Shown: piece after piece, positions 34,701 to 44,439 of the stretch
How the letters are laid out: each line of letters starts with the position of its first letter
How positions within the stretch are numbered: position 1 is the stretch's first letter
Assembly: GCA_030710605.1 (NCBI GenBank)
Contig: CP092877.1
Coordinates: 68,628,488-68,692,487, forward strand
Source: Cordylochernes scorpioides
Lineage: Eukaryota > Arthropoda > Arachnida > Pseudoscorpiones > Chernetidae
DNA: 64,000 nucleotides
Direction: 5' to 3'
Notes under the pieces: model-generated
What the model saw: the letters and a program-made list of their open reading frames with translations, nothing else
Database searches by the model: none
What the model was told of the DNA's origin: nothing
Translations under genes and position numbers: made by a program

Positions 34701-36470
34701 TTTCAGATAAGATAAGAGGACCTTATTAAAAAATACATAAACAAACTGTAATTCGACACTCGATAATTCGACACTTTCGATAATTCGACCATTTTAAAAA
34801 TCAAATTTACAAGGTTGATTGTTGTTTAAATACAACTTTGCTTTTGCATGCATAAACACAGGCTCTTGTAGCAAGAACCCAAATATTATTTATAGTCATA
34901 GCAAAAGCCAACTAAGTGAAAACTGATGCCTCTTCAGAATGAATGGAAGACTGAAATCTGAAGGAGCAGAAGATATGGGTCATTTATACTTTCACCAATG
35001 CCTTTAGGATCTTTGCGATGGAACGCGTATGGTGTTTCAGCGCATGTGCTCTCATGTCCTTGAAGCACATATACTGACAGTGCCCAAAGTTGAACACACT
35101 GTATAGTGTCTGAAATATCTTTGGCCCCTTCGGATACCAACCTTCGCTTCATTCTAGAGAGGCGTTAGTTTTCATGTCATATTTGTAATATAGTTTTGTT
35201 GTTTGCAATTTTCTTTTTTTTTTCCTTTCAAATATGTATCCACTCTGAAATATAGTTTGTAAATTTTTATTCCAATTTATTTTCTTATATATATATGTAT
35301 TTTTTTTTTCATTTCCAAAATATTTATTTATACTTTCACCAATGCCTTTAGGATCTTTGCGATGGCACACGTATGGTGTTTCAGCGCATGTGCTCTCATG
35401 TCCTTGAAGCACATATACTGACAGTGCCCAAAGTTGAACACACTGTATAGTGTCTGAAATATCTTTGGCCCCTTCGGATACCAACCTTCGCTTCATTCTA
35501 GAGAGGCGTTAGTTTTCACTAAGGTTGGCTTTTGCTATGACTATAAATAAGGCTCAAGGCCAAACCTTGGCTACAAGAGCCTGTGTTTACGCACGGACAA
35601 CTTTATATGTGGCTTTTTCAAGTGTGCGAACATTGGATAGCATACATGTAAAGATGACCCATATCTTCTTCTCCTTCAGATTTCAGTCTTCCATTCATTC
35701 TGAAGAGGCATCAGTTTTCACTAAAGTTGGCTTTTGCTATGACTATAAATAATATTTGGGTTCTTGCTACAAGAGCCTGTGTTTATGCATGCAAAATCAA
35801 AGTTGTATTTAAACAACAATCAACCTTGTAAATTTGATTTTTAAAATGGTCGAATTATCGAAAGTGTCGAATTATCGAAAGTGTCGAATTATCGATAGTG
35901 TCGAATTACAGTTTGTTTATTTATTTTTTAATAAGGTCCTCTTATCTTATCTGCAATATAGTTGTATTTTTCGAAATTTTATTTTCTAATTTGTTAATTT
36001 TTTCTTTTTTTTTCACTCTAATAATATTTATTTAAATCTAATAATTTTTATTTAATGCAATTTGATTAATAATTTATTTAATCCAATGTCTATAGTTTCT
36101 TCCCTGAAATTGCTTACCAAACATGAGTCAGTGTTTCCACAGTGTTAACAGTTGGAGTGTTAGAATGCGGAGAAGCAAAATAACTCCCTACTGAATTTCT
36201 CAATAGTCTTACTCCGAGAGGAATGCATCCACACCAGTTAACCTCTAGGTTGGTACTATTGTTATGCTTCTGAGAAGTTTTAATCCTAAGCAGGGTCTTT
36301 GAAAATGGTACACGTATGGTGATACAGTGCATGTGCTCTCATGTCCTTAAAGAAGTGTAGTTCTGTTGTTTGCAATTTCATTTTCGGATTTGTTAAAATT
36401 TTTCTTCTATAGTTTCTCACCTGCGGGTCCTTCGGGTAAACCCGGGGCGTTGCCCGGGTCACTCGGCTAG
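31718..36470 (+). mobile_element. Helitron family A, copy 2
   Basis: 4753 bp from TCTATATAGATAATACCG, after a host A, to hairpin CCCGGGGCGTTGCCCGGG (36441-36458), TCACTCGGCTAG and a host T. Region 32600-34280 holds tandem units of about 367 bp. Region 34281-36470 is a large inverted repeat whose left end has lost its own hairpin (junction ATACTAACAACAG). Nearly the same element lies in reverse at 53680-58151. No complete Rep/helicase gene, so non-autonomous. Open frames at 32847-34048 come from the tandem units. Confidence 0.88.
35525..35700 (+). pseudogene. Helitron helicase (Pif1-like) C-terminal fragment
   Basis: Encodes AFAMTINKAQGQTLATRA, then LYVAFSSVRTLDSIHV. The FAMTINKAQGQT and LYVALSRVR-like motifs are the last conserved helicase motifs of Helitron RepHel and Pif1-type proteins. 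The stretch normally between them is mostly missing and nothing upstream is preserved, so this is a relic of the autonomous parent. The same fragment is in the mirrored copy at 54470-54643 (minus). Confidence 0.8.
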
Positions 36471-36774
36471 TATGTTATATAAAACAACACCTCTCGTGCG
36501 CGCATCACGCGGATAATAAGCTTACAATTTTTTTGAATTTTTCCGAGAAGAAGATAGGCGAACAGCCTCGTCGAAATATAGAAATTTAATAAATATTTTG
36601 ATCCAAAATATGTCCCTATTTTAATAAATCATATATATCCACAACAACAAACATTTTATGATAAAATTTATATGATTCATATAAGCTTTGTATTAAGACA
36701 AATCGCGTTTTATAAAGATTCCTCCTGGAACCCAGGAAGAAGAAAAAAAACAAACATTTCGCATTAAGTTTCTT

Positions 36775-36905
36775 TATCATAAAACACCGAGAGCTTTCGA
36801 GCTATCCTCTTCAACGGACGAAATTACCCGAGCTCAATCTCAGTTGTAATTTCGCCCGTTGAGAGCACGAAGGCTCGCGGTGTTTTATAATAAAGGAACT
36901 TGCCC
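36775..36905. repeat. Inverted pair with ribozyme-like arms
   Basis: Two inverted arms: AAAACACCGAGAGCTTTCGA at the left and GAAGGCTCGCGGTGTTTTAT at the right, around CCGTTGA words. Each arm reads GTTGA(A)GAG-stem-CGAA outward. This resembles, but does not match, a hammerhead core. Similar pairs occur at 44198, 50320 and 61253. Confidence 0.6.
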
Positions 36906-37081
36906 TTTGTATATGGGGGAAACATTCGCGCTTTTAAATCATTTTGTTTTACGAGTATATGTATAGATGGCGCGTTATTGCTTTGTGTTAATAAAGGAAC
37001 TTATTGTTAAAGGGTTTTCCATCTTTTTTAATATCTATTATATTAGATGCCTCTTTTTTTTCCTTTTTTTTTTCCTTACCC

Positions 37082-37378
37082 CTAGTACACGTGATATAGG
37101 CCATGATAATCATGGTGGGTAGAAGTAGAGACTGCTATTACTGTAAGTGCACCACATGTCTACACATATGAAAAGCAGTTCGACTTTGCACTTACAAATG
37201 TGCCAGAGCCCTGTTTGGTTACTTGCACTCGCTGGTGGGGTTGGACTTTTGCAAGAATCGAGGGCCATTGGACCATTTTTTTTTTTCTTATCAGAAAAAA
37301 AGTGCCCAATGCGAGAATCAAACCCGGGTCGTAGCGGTCGAAAAACAACGATTTTGACCATCCTTCCACCGACCTCCC
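37082..37378 (-). mobile_element. tRNA-derived SINE, copy 3
   Basis: Minus-strand head at about 37301-37378 with GGGTTTGATTCTCGCATT (B-box degraded by one or two changes), body with AGTCCAACCCCACC, and the distal CCATGATTATCATGG. Nearly full length. Confidence 0.85.
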
Positions 37379-37399
37379 CCTTTTTTCCTGATTTTTTAA

Positions 37400-38340
37400 C
37401 ACTTTATATAGAGAATCTTTAATAAGACTAAATTGGTATAAACACAATCTGAATAAGACTCATTTTTATTATTAACAAGAATAAATAACTAAAATGACAA
37501 TGTAAACAAGCTCCCATTAATAATTAGGTGATAATTAAAGTAGTTAAAGGTTAGTTAAACATTCACTCGGATAAATCCCGAGATATGCAAATTATTGATT
37601 CATTTTAATTATATAGACTCGCGCTGAATTTTCTCTTTTCCCCTTTAGGGGAGTTTCCATTTTACCAAACAAAAAGGTTTACTATAAACATCGATGTAAA
37701 AAGTAACAAATTCTTTTATAAATTTGATCTCCTTGATTTAGAAAATTTTCTTAATTATTGTCAACTTTTCTCTTTGTGTTGATTATTTGTTTAAAGTTTT
37801 TAATATAATATGTACATTATTTTCCAACCAGTATATTTCTGATCAATATTGTTTGAGAAATATTAGAAAATTTCGAGGTATTTCGCTCTCATCTTTTCAA
37901 CATATATTGATGGAATGGCGAATGTATATTGAAATTGATCCATAGAAACATTCTTAGAGAGCATGGTTTCCGATCTTTTTAAGGATTTTGAGTTTGGCGG
38001 AATTTATATTTAGCTGGTTAGAAAGTTAGGAATATAATTTTAGAATTATCTTATAAGATAGGGATCCTAGAACTGTTTTGTCGTGTTGGAAATGAATAAT
38101 ATACACGTCTATATATTTCTCTTGCCATAGTTTAGTCGCTGGCACTATTCCTGTCCTATCAGAGCTCTTTTTTCTATGGTTAGTATTTTGATCATATCGT
38201 AGTCTATTCTCTTGAAATTGTCCATAAATTCTATTAACGGCCCCTTCCTCTTCTTGATCTTTTCTCTTTATATCCTTCCAAGAATATCTTTACATATAAA
38301 ATGAAAGGAATAAAAAACCACGAATGTTTCTTTTATACAT
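37400..38340. other. No gene seen
   Basis: AT-rich DNA without a recognised domain, RNA or element end. Confidence 0.4.
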
Positions 38341-38343
38341 AAT

Positions 38344-38545
38344 ACAAACTTCTACTGTCCTTACTGCGATGAAAAATATATATTGGGAGGGCCTGGCTCA
38401 TCAGTGGTGAACTCTCCCAGCGGTTTCGCCAATTTAATCCACCAGGGCAGTAGAAGTTTGTATTATGTATAAAAGAAACATTCGTGCTTTTTAAATCCTT
38501 TCATTTTATATGTATAGATGGCGCGTTATTGCTTTGTGTTAAGAA
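38344..38545. repeat. Family A repeat, compact complete copy
   Basis: AAACTTCTACTGTCCTTACTG at the left faces GGGCAGTAGAAGTTTGTATT at the right. Between them are GGCTCATCAGTGG and CGGTTTCGCCAATTTAATCC. Outside come AGAAACATTCGTGC and the end AGATGGCGCGTTATTGC. One central arm is lost. Confidence 0.8.
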
Positions 38546-38810
38546 TATCTTTGTTCACTCTGTGTGTTGGATAGGATGTCCAAACATATAAGTTCTCTAT
38601 CGCTCCTTATTTATTCTTATTCATTTTAACTTATTTTGTGTATTTAATCTTATACATAATTATATGAACGATATAATAAAAGTAGTTTCAATCTCAATCT
38701 CTCTCTCTCACTCTGTGGGAAAGAACTCTCGCAGTCCATCGGTGGCGGAGTCTTTCCCGCGGTGGGTGCTACCAATGAAGACCTTGTATATATTTTATAT
38801 ATATGTATAT

Positions 38811-39092
38811 ATATACACCTATCCCCCGATTTACACGGTAGATACGTTCGTGAGAAAAACGTGTAAATCGGGGGATAGGTGTACACAGAAATAAAAATAA
38901 AATGCATTGACAAGTTAAAATATGTAGTCAGCACATAAGCTCGGGATTCCTCGTGAGATGTGTACACAGCGCATGTGTTCAATCACAGTAGCATTTAGTA
39001 TAGTGCGATAAAAACAAAAAAAAAACTTATTTGGAAAACCGTGTAAAAGCGAAAACGTGTAAAACAAGTACCGTGTAAATCGGGGGATATGT
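38811..39092. mobile_element. Pogo/Tigger-like MITE with three copies of the terminal motif
   Basis: Opens with CACCTATCCCCCGATTTAC and closes with GTAAATCGGGGGATATG, so it has terminal inverted repeats next to TA-rich flanks. A third, inverted copy at 38861-38882 forms a 23-bp-arm hairpin with the left end. TATCCCCC followed by GATACGTTCG resembles Tigger-type ends. Confidence 0.7.
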
Positions 39093-39769
39093 ATATTTAT
39101 ATGTATATTTATAAATTATTTTTATCTATTTATTCCTATATTTATCTTTATATAATCTTATTTATTCGTATTTATTCAATTTTGTAATTAACCATATATA
39201 ATCTTATATGAACATTGTAATAAATCAGTTTCAATCTCAATCTCTTATATTATTTTTTCACTCTTCATCAAAGATTCAAACCGGCATTGTAACTTAGAAT
39301 AGTGATTATTGATTTTCTCTCTCTCCTGCTCCGACAAAAATCATCCTCGTTGTGATGTAATCTGTGGTTAATTGATAGAATGTAAAAAGAAAGGTTATCA
39401 TCAGGATTGTTTATGTTTTAGATAGAAACAGCTTGAGTTAGGCTGTAAATATACAATTGATAAATAGGCCATAAGTTAGGAAGTTCCCTCTCTTAAAATA
39501 AATATAATTAATTGTTCATCTTCGCATCCTGATTTTTAAAGAAAAGAAAATACTCGTCAGGAGCCTTGTGTTCGCTTTTTGTTCGCTTTTTGTCAAAACG
39601 TCGAGATAATAAATAGATTTACTGACTGAATTATCTTTAATTATAATAACTAGTATTGATAACTATTTTAAATAGCTCTTCACGCTTAGAGAGTGTATAT
39701 GAAAGAAAATAAATTTTATTTATTATTTTTAAATTTATTCTTACACAACTCTTGAACAACTTCCTACTG

Positions 39770-40330
39770 TTAACACAAAGCAATAACGCGCCATCTATAC
39801 ATATAAAATAAATGGATTTAAAAGCGCGAATGTTTCTTTTATACATAAAACAAACTTCTACTGTCCTTACTGCGATGAAAAAATATATTGGGAGGGCTTG
39901 GCTCATCAGTGGTGAACCCTCCCAGCGGTTTCGTCAATTTAATCCACCAGACCGCTTCTCAGAGCTCTAATACTGTATTGGATCATTCTGCTTTTATATG
40001 CTACACTGAAGGATAGAATCTTAGAAATGGTATTCAAGTCAACTTCCTACTGTCTTTAGGAGAGGAGGGGCCTGACTCATCAGTAGTGAGCTCTGCCAGC
40101 TGCCGTGCCAGTATAATCTACTAACGAAACTACTGTGAAAGTTCCCTACTGATGAGCCATGCCCCCTCTCTTAATATTTTAATTGTAGTAAAACAGTCAC
40201 AACACACACAATATAGGTAGTTGATTTAATTGTAAAAAAATCAACTAATCGTTCTCAATAGTGTATTTTTTTACATACAGATGGCGACACTATAATGCTT
40301 TATATTTAATTGCATAGAGCGTGTTTCAAA
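39770..40330. repeat. Family A repeat, longest two-armed copy
   Basis: From TAACACAAAGCAATAACGCG through CGAATGTTTCTTTTATAC, GTCCTTACTGCGATG and the first arm, then a middle with a second, diverged pair (40060-40200: CTCATCAGTAGTGAGC ... CCCTACTGATGAGCC), to AGATGGCGAC at 40280. It carries the outer end on both sides, so it probably marks the element limits. Confidence 0.75.
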
Positions 40331-41157
40331 AATTGAGTTTTTTTTGTCTTTTGTAACATACAGCCATACATGCAAATATATATTTTTAAAAATGATGCAA
40401 ATATTATATTCTTACCCCTTTATTTTCACTAATATCTCGAATCACTAATCAATATAGTGGCAAAAATATTTTTAGACTTTCTATTAATTAGAGCATAAAT
40501 TTTTCACGTAAATATTTAATTATGAATATTTTGCTTTAAAATATCAAATACGTATAACATCGAATATTCTATTATAAAAAGAGGGCAATTCCTAAAGAGA
40601 AATCCATAAAATAAATCTATATATATATAAAACATATATGCAAATAGATTGTAACATAGAGGAATATATGCAAATAGATTGTAGGACGCGAAGAAATATC
40701 GAAGAAGGGAGAAAAATGTGGAAGAAAGGAACAAAAAGTGTTTTCGAGAGAAGCCTCCGAAAGAAAAAGAGGAAGAAAAAAGCAAGGTGTGAATATGGCA
40801 GATTCGAGCAGAGATTGTGGCCCTGGAACAAATTCCCCAAAGATGAGAAAGCCAGATTTCTACGGTCGTCATTTTTTCTGGGCCAAATGTCTCCCCAGCG
40901 GCCTGATAGGGCTGATCAAGTTGGGGCAGGCAAATTTTGGCCCTTCTTCATCGACTCTAGCACCCCCGCTCTTTTGTTTATTTCTCTCTTCCATATATTT
41001 GCTTGATGCTGGAATGGTTCAACACTATATCGCGGCGTACCTATGTCGCCATTTGTATATCAAATTGATAATGGTGAACTTAAAAGTTTGAACAAATTCC
41101 TGGAATAACTCTCAGTTCACGATAATCATATTTTAAAAGGAAATATAATTTTTATAC
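40331..41157. other. No gene seen; overlapping open frames without a domain
   Basis: Two overlapping frames of about 120 codons run from 40638 to 41091 through a purine-rich stretch. Neither has a recognisable domain or convincing splice context; I do not call a gene. Confidence 0.35.
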
Positions 41158-41159
41158 AC

Positions 41160-41220
41160 TAATAGCGAATGTACTCGGCTTCGCCCGGTTTTTACTCGAG
41201 TAAAAGTTTGCCTAACGAAC
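41160..41220 (-). mobile_element. Lone Helitron 3' end
   Basis: CTAATAGCGAATGTACTCGG with CGGCTTCGCCCG hairpin matches the reverse-complemented end of Helitron family B (21115, 59692), with the CTAG mutated. The 5' end was not found. Confidence 0.6.
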
Positions 41221-41381
41221 ATTTGTTAAAACGATTCTAGCAAACATCCAATCCCTACTGAATCTATACTTGTCAAGATAACTTTATGTTTGATACTTTG
41301 CTCTACCTAGCTGTACCCGTTCACATGTTGCTGTGTTTGAACAAAAAAGCAGTTTTGATACCTCAAACATAATTTATCAAT

Positions 41382-41603
41382 TGTTGTGATATGCTAAATA
41401 ACATATACTAATGTTACGTATTGTATTTATTATTGACACTATGCAAATTCATGCCATTTGTTTTAAAACTTATGTAAACTATTTCCTTTTTATCTCTATT
41501 TTTCTATTTTGTATAAAAGGAGATTACTGGATTAAATAAACATTCAGTTCAACTTGTAAAGCTGGAACGGGTCTTATTCAGATAACACTTAGCCATTACA
41601 ACA
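41382..41603 (+). mobile_element. Probable solo LTR
   Basis: 222 bp bounded by TGTTGT and ACAACA, a short inverted TG...CA terminus. Inside are a TATA-like TATAAAAGGAG (about 41514) and a polyadenylation-type AATAAACATT about 20 bp downstream, the usual LTR layout. No clean target duplication was found and no internal retroviral-type genes are adjacent, so this is a candidate only. Confidence 0.5.
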
Positions 41604-41799
41604 TTTATGATCAAATGTATACAATACATCAAAAAGAAAATTAACAATAAAATTATCCCTACATCTGTATATAAGAAAATACACCATTGAAAACGATTAG
41701 TTTCTTTTTTACAATTATATCTACATCCTATTGTAGTGTGTGTGTCTCCTTACTACAATTAAAATATTAAGAGAGGGAGCATGTTTCTTGAAAATGAAA

Positions 41800-41885
41800 A
41801 TACTTCGGCCAGTAAATCTTTTTATTACCTCGACGTTTCGATAAAAATCTTTTGTCCTCGTCAGGAGCAAACAAAAATTAAACAT
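41800..41885 (-). repeat. Ribozyme-like repeat arm
   Basis: Minus strand: CTC, CTGACGA, an imperfect stem, CGAAAC, GTC and GAG. It contains hammerhead-like core words and a 3-bp stem I, but the stem II register is off by a base. It is related to the inverted pair at 61253-61485 (shared TAATAAAAAGATTTACTGGCC). Confidence 0.5.
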
Positions 41886-41999
41886 TTAGCAAGGCGTTAA
41901 AAATCTTTCTAAAGTTCCAAGGGCGTTCTCACGCGATATTCAAAATTTTGTACAACATCTAAAGCACGAGTCAAAATATGAATGCCGGCCAGGCAGCCT

Positions 42000-42130
42000 C
42001 AATATTTATGATAGAGGGAGCATGGTTCATCAGTGGGGAAATTCCACAGTAGTTTCCTTGGTAGTTATACTGGCGTGGCAGTTGGAAGAGCTCACTACTG
42101 ATGAATCAGGCCCTCTTCAAAGAACAGTTG
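42000..42130. repeat. Family A repeat, diverged pair
   Basis: GAGCATGGTTCATCAGTGG and GAGCTCACTACTGATGAATC face each other across TTATACTGGCGTGG. The match is closest to the diverged inner pair at 40060-40200. Confidence 0.65.
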
Positions 42131-42154
42131 TTTTAGTTGTGTAAAAAATAAATA

Positions 42155-42361
42155 CACTGTATAACAAAAAAAATATCGACGCACCAAGAAGGAGTTGTCA
42201 GATTAGGACAAAAATTGGTGCATGTAAAGAGCATGTATAGGGGAAAAAAACGATTAAAATTTCAATCCTTTGCATGTTTGGTCGAAACCTCTTTGTATAC
42301 GTATTTTCTGATAAATCGGACAACTGCTTCTTGGTGCGTCGATTTTTTTTGTTATAGAGTA
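42155..42361. mobile_element. MITE with 40-bp inverted ends
   Basis: CACTGTATAACAAAAAAAAT with CGACGCACCAAGAAG at the left matches the reverse complement of CTTCTTGGTGCGTCG with TTTTTGTTATAGAGTA at the right. It is 207 bp, flanked by TA, and non-coding. The TA target and length fit a Tc1/mariner-type MITE. Confidence 0.85.
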
Positions 42362-42402
42362 TATTTTTATATTTCGATAAGAATTATGGGTGGTATATAT
42401 TC

Positions 42403-42658
42403 ATAATACACATGGCCATGATAATCATGGTGTATACTTAGCGACTGTTTTTAATGTAAGTCCACCACATGTTAAATGCATGTTCGAATTTCCCTTGTTG
42501 CTCCTTACAAGTTTGCTAGAGCCTCGTTTGGATTTCTATTTTTACAAGAATCGGGAGCCATTGAAGAATTTTATTTTAATAAAAAGATGACCAAGGTGGG
42601 ATTCGAACCCTGGCCGTAGATATCGAAAACCGACAGTTTATAACTTTCGTCTACCGGG
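42403..42658 (-). mobile_element. tRNA-derived SINE, copy 4
   Basis: Minus-strand head at 42585-42658 with AGGGTTCGAATCCCACC (a good B-box) and a distal CCATGATTATCATGG. It belongs to a subfamily shared with the piece at 48887 (GGGTGGTATATATTCAT beyond the distal end). Confidence 0.85.
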
Positions 42659-43157
42659 GTTTAATATAATGGTTTAAATAGTCTATTATAAGGTGACCGT
42701 GTATAGAGACCACGTTATGATAGCTCACACTGTTCCCTCAAAGACACTCTGTGACGTGGTACGTTGGTATTTCTAGGAACTTACATTCATAAAGTTGGCC
42801 TGTATCACTTTCTGTAGATAACTGTTATGTTTACCTATCTGGGAGAATCCTGTATGGGACCAGTGTCCTTTAAAGGTTTTTTTGTTATTATATCATACCG
42901 GCTGCTCAGGTAAGAACATCACACGTAATGTTTATACCCCAATATGGTTTCAATATAATTAAAAATATCGTCAAAAATAGTTTTAAATTAATAATTAAAA
43001 GATTCTATACAACTTTTTAAAGATATATACCTTTCTTTATTATGTATAGAGCTGTTCCACAGGCCTACAACAATAACTTTGTATTGTTTAAGACTGTGCC
43101 GAGAGTTCGAAAGATAGCTTCATGAAGATAATAAAGAAACCAATAGATTTGAAGAGA

Positions 43158-43257
43158 NNNNNNNNNNNNNNNNNNNNNNNNNNNNNNNNNNNNNNNNNNN
43201 NNNNNNNNNNNNNNNNNNNNNNNNNNNNNNNNNNNNNNNNNNNNNNNNNNNNNNNNN
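43158..43257. other. Assembly gap (100 N)
   Basis: Exactly 100 N. The flanks (CGAGAGTTCGAAAGATAGC left, CCCTGAGGAGAGTTACAGCG right) look like the two arms of one inverted, ribozyme-like repeat, so a hairpin may have caused the gap. Confidence 1.
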
Positions 43258-43301
43258 TCATTTGTTGGTTAGAAGTTTGTTTATATGGTAACTTTAATAT
43301 A

Positions 43302-43344
43302 TTTCCCTGAGGAGAGTTACAGCGAATCACTGAAACGTTGGAAA
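43302..43344 (+). other. Hammerhead-like relic
   Basis: TTTCC (43302-43306) pairs with GGAAA (43340-43344). CTGAGGA fits CUGANGA, and GAAAC with ACGT and a GUU triplet follows. Stem II pairs poorly (AGT/ACT only, with an extra base), so it is either a relic or not a ribozyme. Confidence 0.4.
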
Positions 43345-43429
43345 CTAAATAAAATATTGATTGATGTAGCTACATAGTTTTATAAAAGAAACTAATATTC
43401 ATTCAAATTTGCGCAAAGAATCTTTCTTC

Positions 43430-43556
43430 ATTACATTACATACATTACATTACATACATACATACATTACATTACATACATAGATTACATACATTACAAT
43501 ACATACATGCATACATTACATTACATGCATATATACATACATACATACAGTTTTAT
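43430..43556. repeat. Microsatellite, TACAT/TACATACAT type
   Basis: Alternating ACATTACATT and ACATACATACA words, some GCAT variants. Low complexity. Confidence 0.95.
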
Positions 43557-43726
43557 TAATACCACCGATCTTATACAGTTCACTACAGGAAGAGAGCATA
43601 GATGGAGCTCCTATACTCCAGGTAGCGCAGAATCCAACAACAGTCTTAAATCTTTCATTTAGAATCTTTCAATTAGTTAACCAATAACCTAGATGGTGAT
43701 GGTTTGTTTAAATACACTTTTATATA

Positions 43727-44156
43727 CCAGGTCTATTAGTATGAAACGCGAAAATGGCCCTCAGAGGGCGCTGTGCAACTTTATTTGAGCCGACGGTGGC
43801 GCTGTTGAAGGCGTTTTGTTTTTTGACTGATAAAAGACTTGGGCTGGGAACTCTTATCCCACCCGCCGTACTCACCAGACTTAGCGCCGTCGGACTACCA
43901 CCTTTTCACATCTTTAGGAAACGCCCTAAAAACCAGGAATTTTCTAACTCAGACATACTCCGAAAATGGCTTGTTGACTGGTTCGACTCAAAAGGAATAT
44001 AATTTTTCAGACAAGGAATTCGAAAATTGCCTGAAAGGTGGTCCGAGTGTATAGCTAATCAGGGCAATTACTTTGAATAAAAAATCCCTTGTTGTATGGA
44101 ATTGGTGAACTTTTGAATTCACTGAAAAATTTCGCGTTTCATACTAATTGACCTGG
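43727..44156 (+). mobile_element. Mariner deletion derivative
   Basis: 27-bp inverted ends (CCAGGTCTATTAGTATGAAA at left, its near complement at right, one mismatch) flanked by TA. Only 430 bp against about 1.3 kb for a full mariner. The interior keeps the C-terminal catalytic signature YSPDLAPSDYHLF near 43861-43905, then runs through changed frames (SENGL, EKEFENCL-like words). The first part of the transposase is deleted, so this is a dead DD34D-type mariner. Confidence 0.92.
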
Positions 44157-44197
44157 TAATAAAGATTCTTCCCTGCTTTTACACTTTGATTTAATCA

Positions 44198-44383
44198 AAA
44201 AGGAACCAAGGGTTTAGTTTCTTATTTCTTTTATTTCTCAAGCTTTCGATCTAACATTCTCTTCAAAAAGAGATACTGAAGTACAACCGGAATTTGTACT
44301 TTTGGATCTCCGTGTTGAAGGGCATGTTAGCCCGAAAGCTTGAGAAATAAAAGAAATAAGAAACTAAACCCTTGGTTCCTTTT
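44198..44383. repeat. Long inverted repeat with ribozyme-like arms
   Basis: Arms of about 50 bp (AGGAACCAAGGGTTTAGTTT left, its complement right) around a 90-bp centre. Reading outward, each arm has TTGAAG-stem-CGAAAGCTTGAG. In the right arm the stem is GGGC/GCCC. It lies between the mariner relic and the minisatellite. Confidence 0.8.
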
Positions 44384-44439
44384 CGATATAAATGTTGACA
44401 GCCAGTTTAAAACTTGGTATATATGTAAAGATGAAGTCA

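Noticed and set aside
40638..41091. Two overlapping frames of about 120 codons
   Set aside because: They overlap on the same strand in different frames, start in a purine-rich tract, and show no recognisable family.
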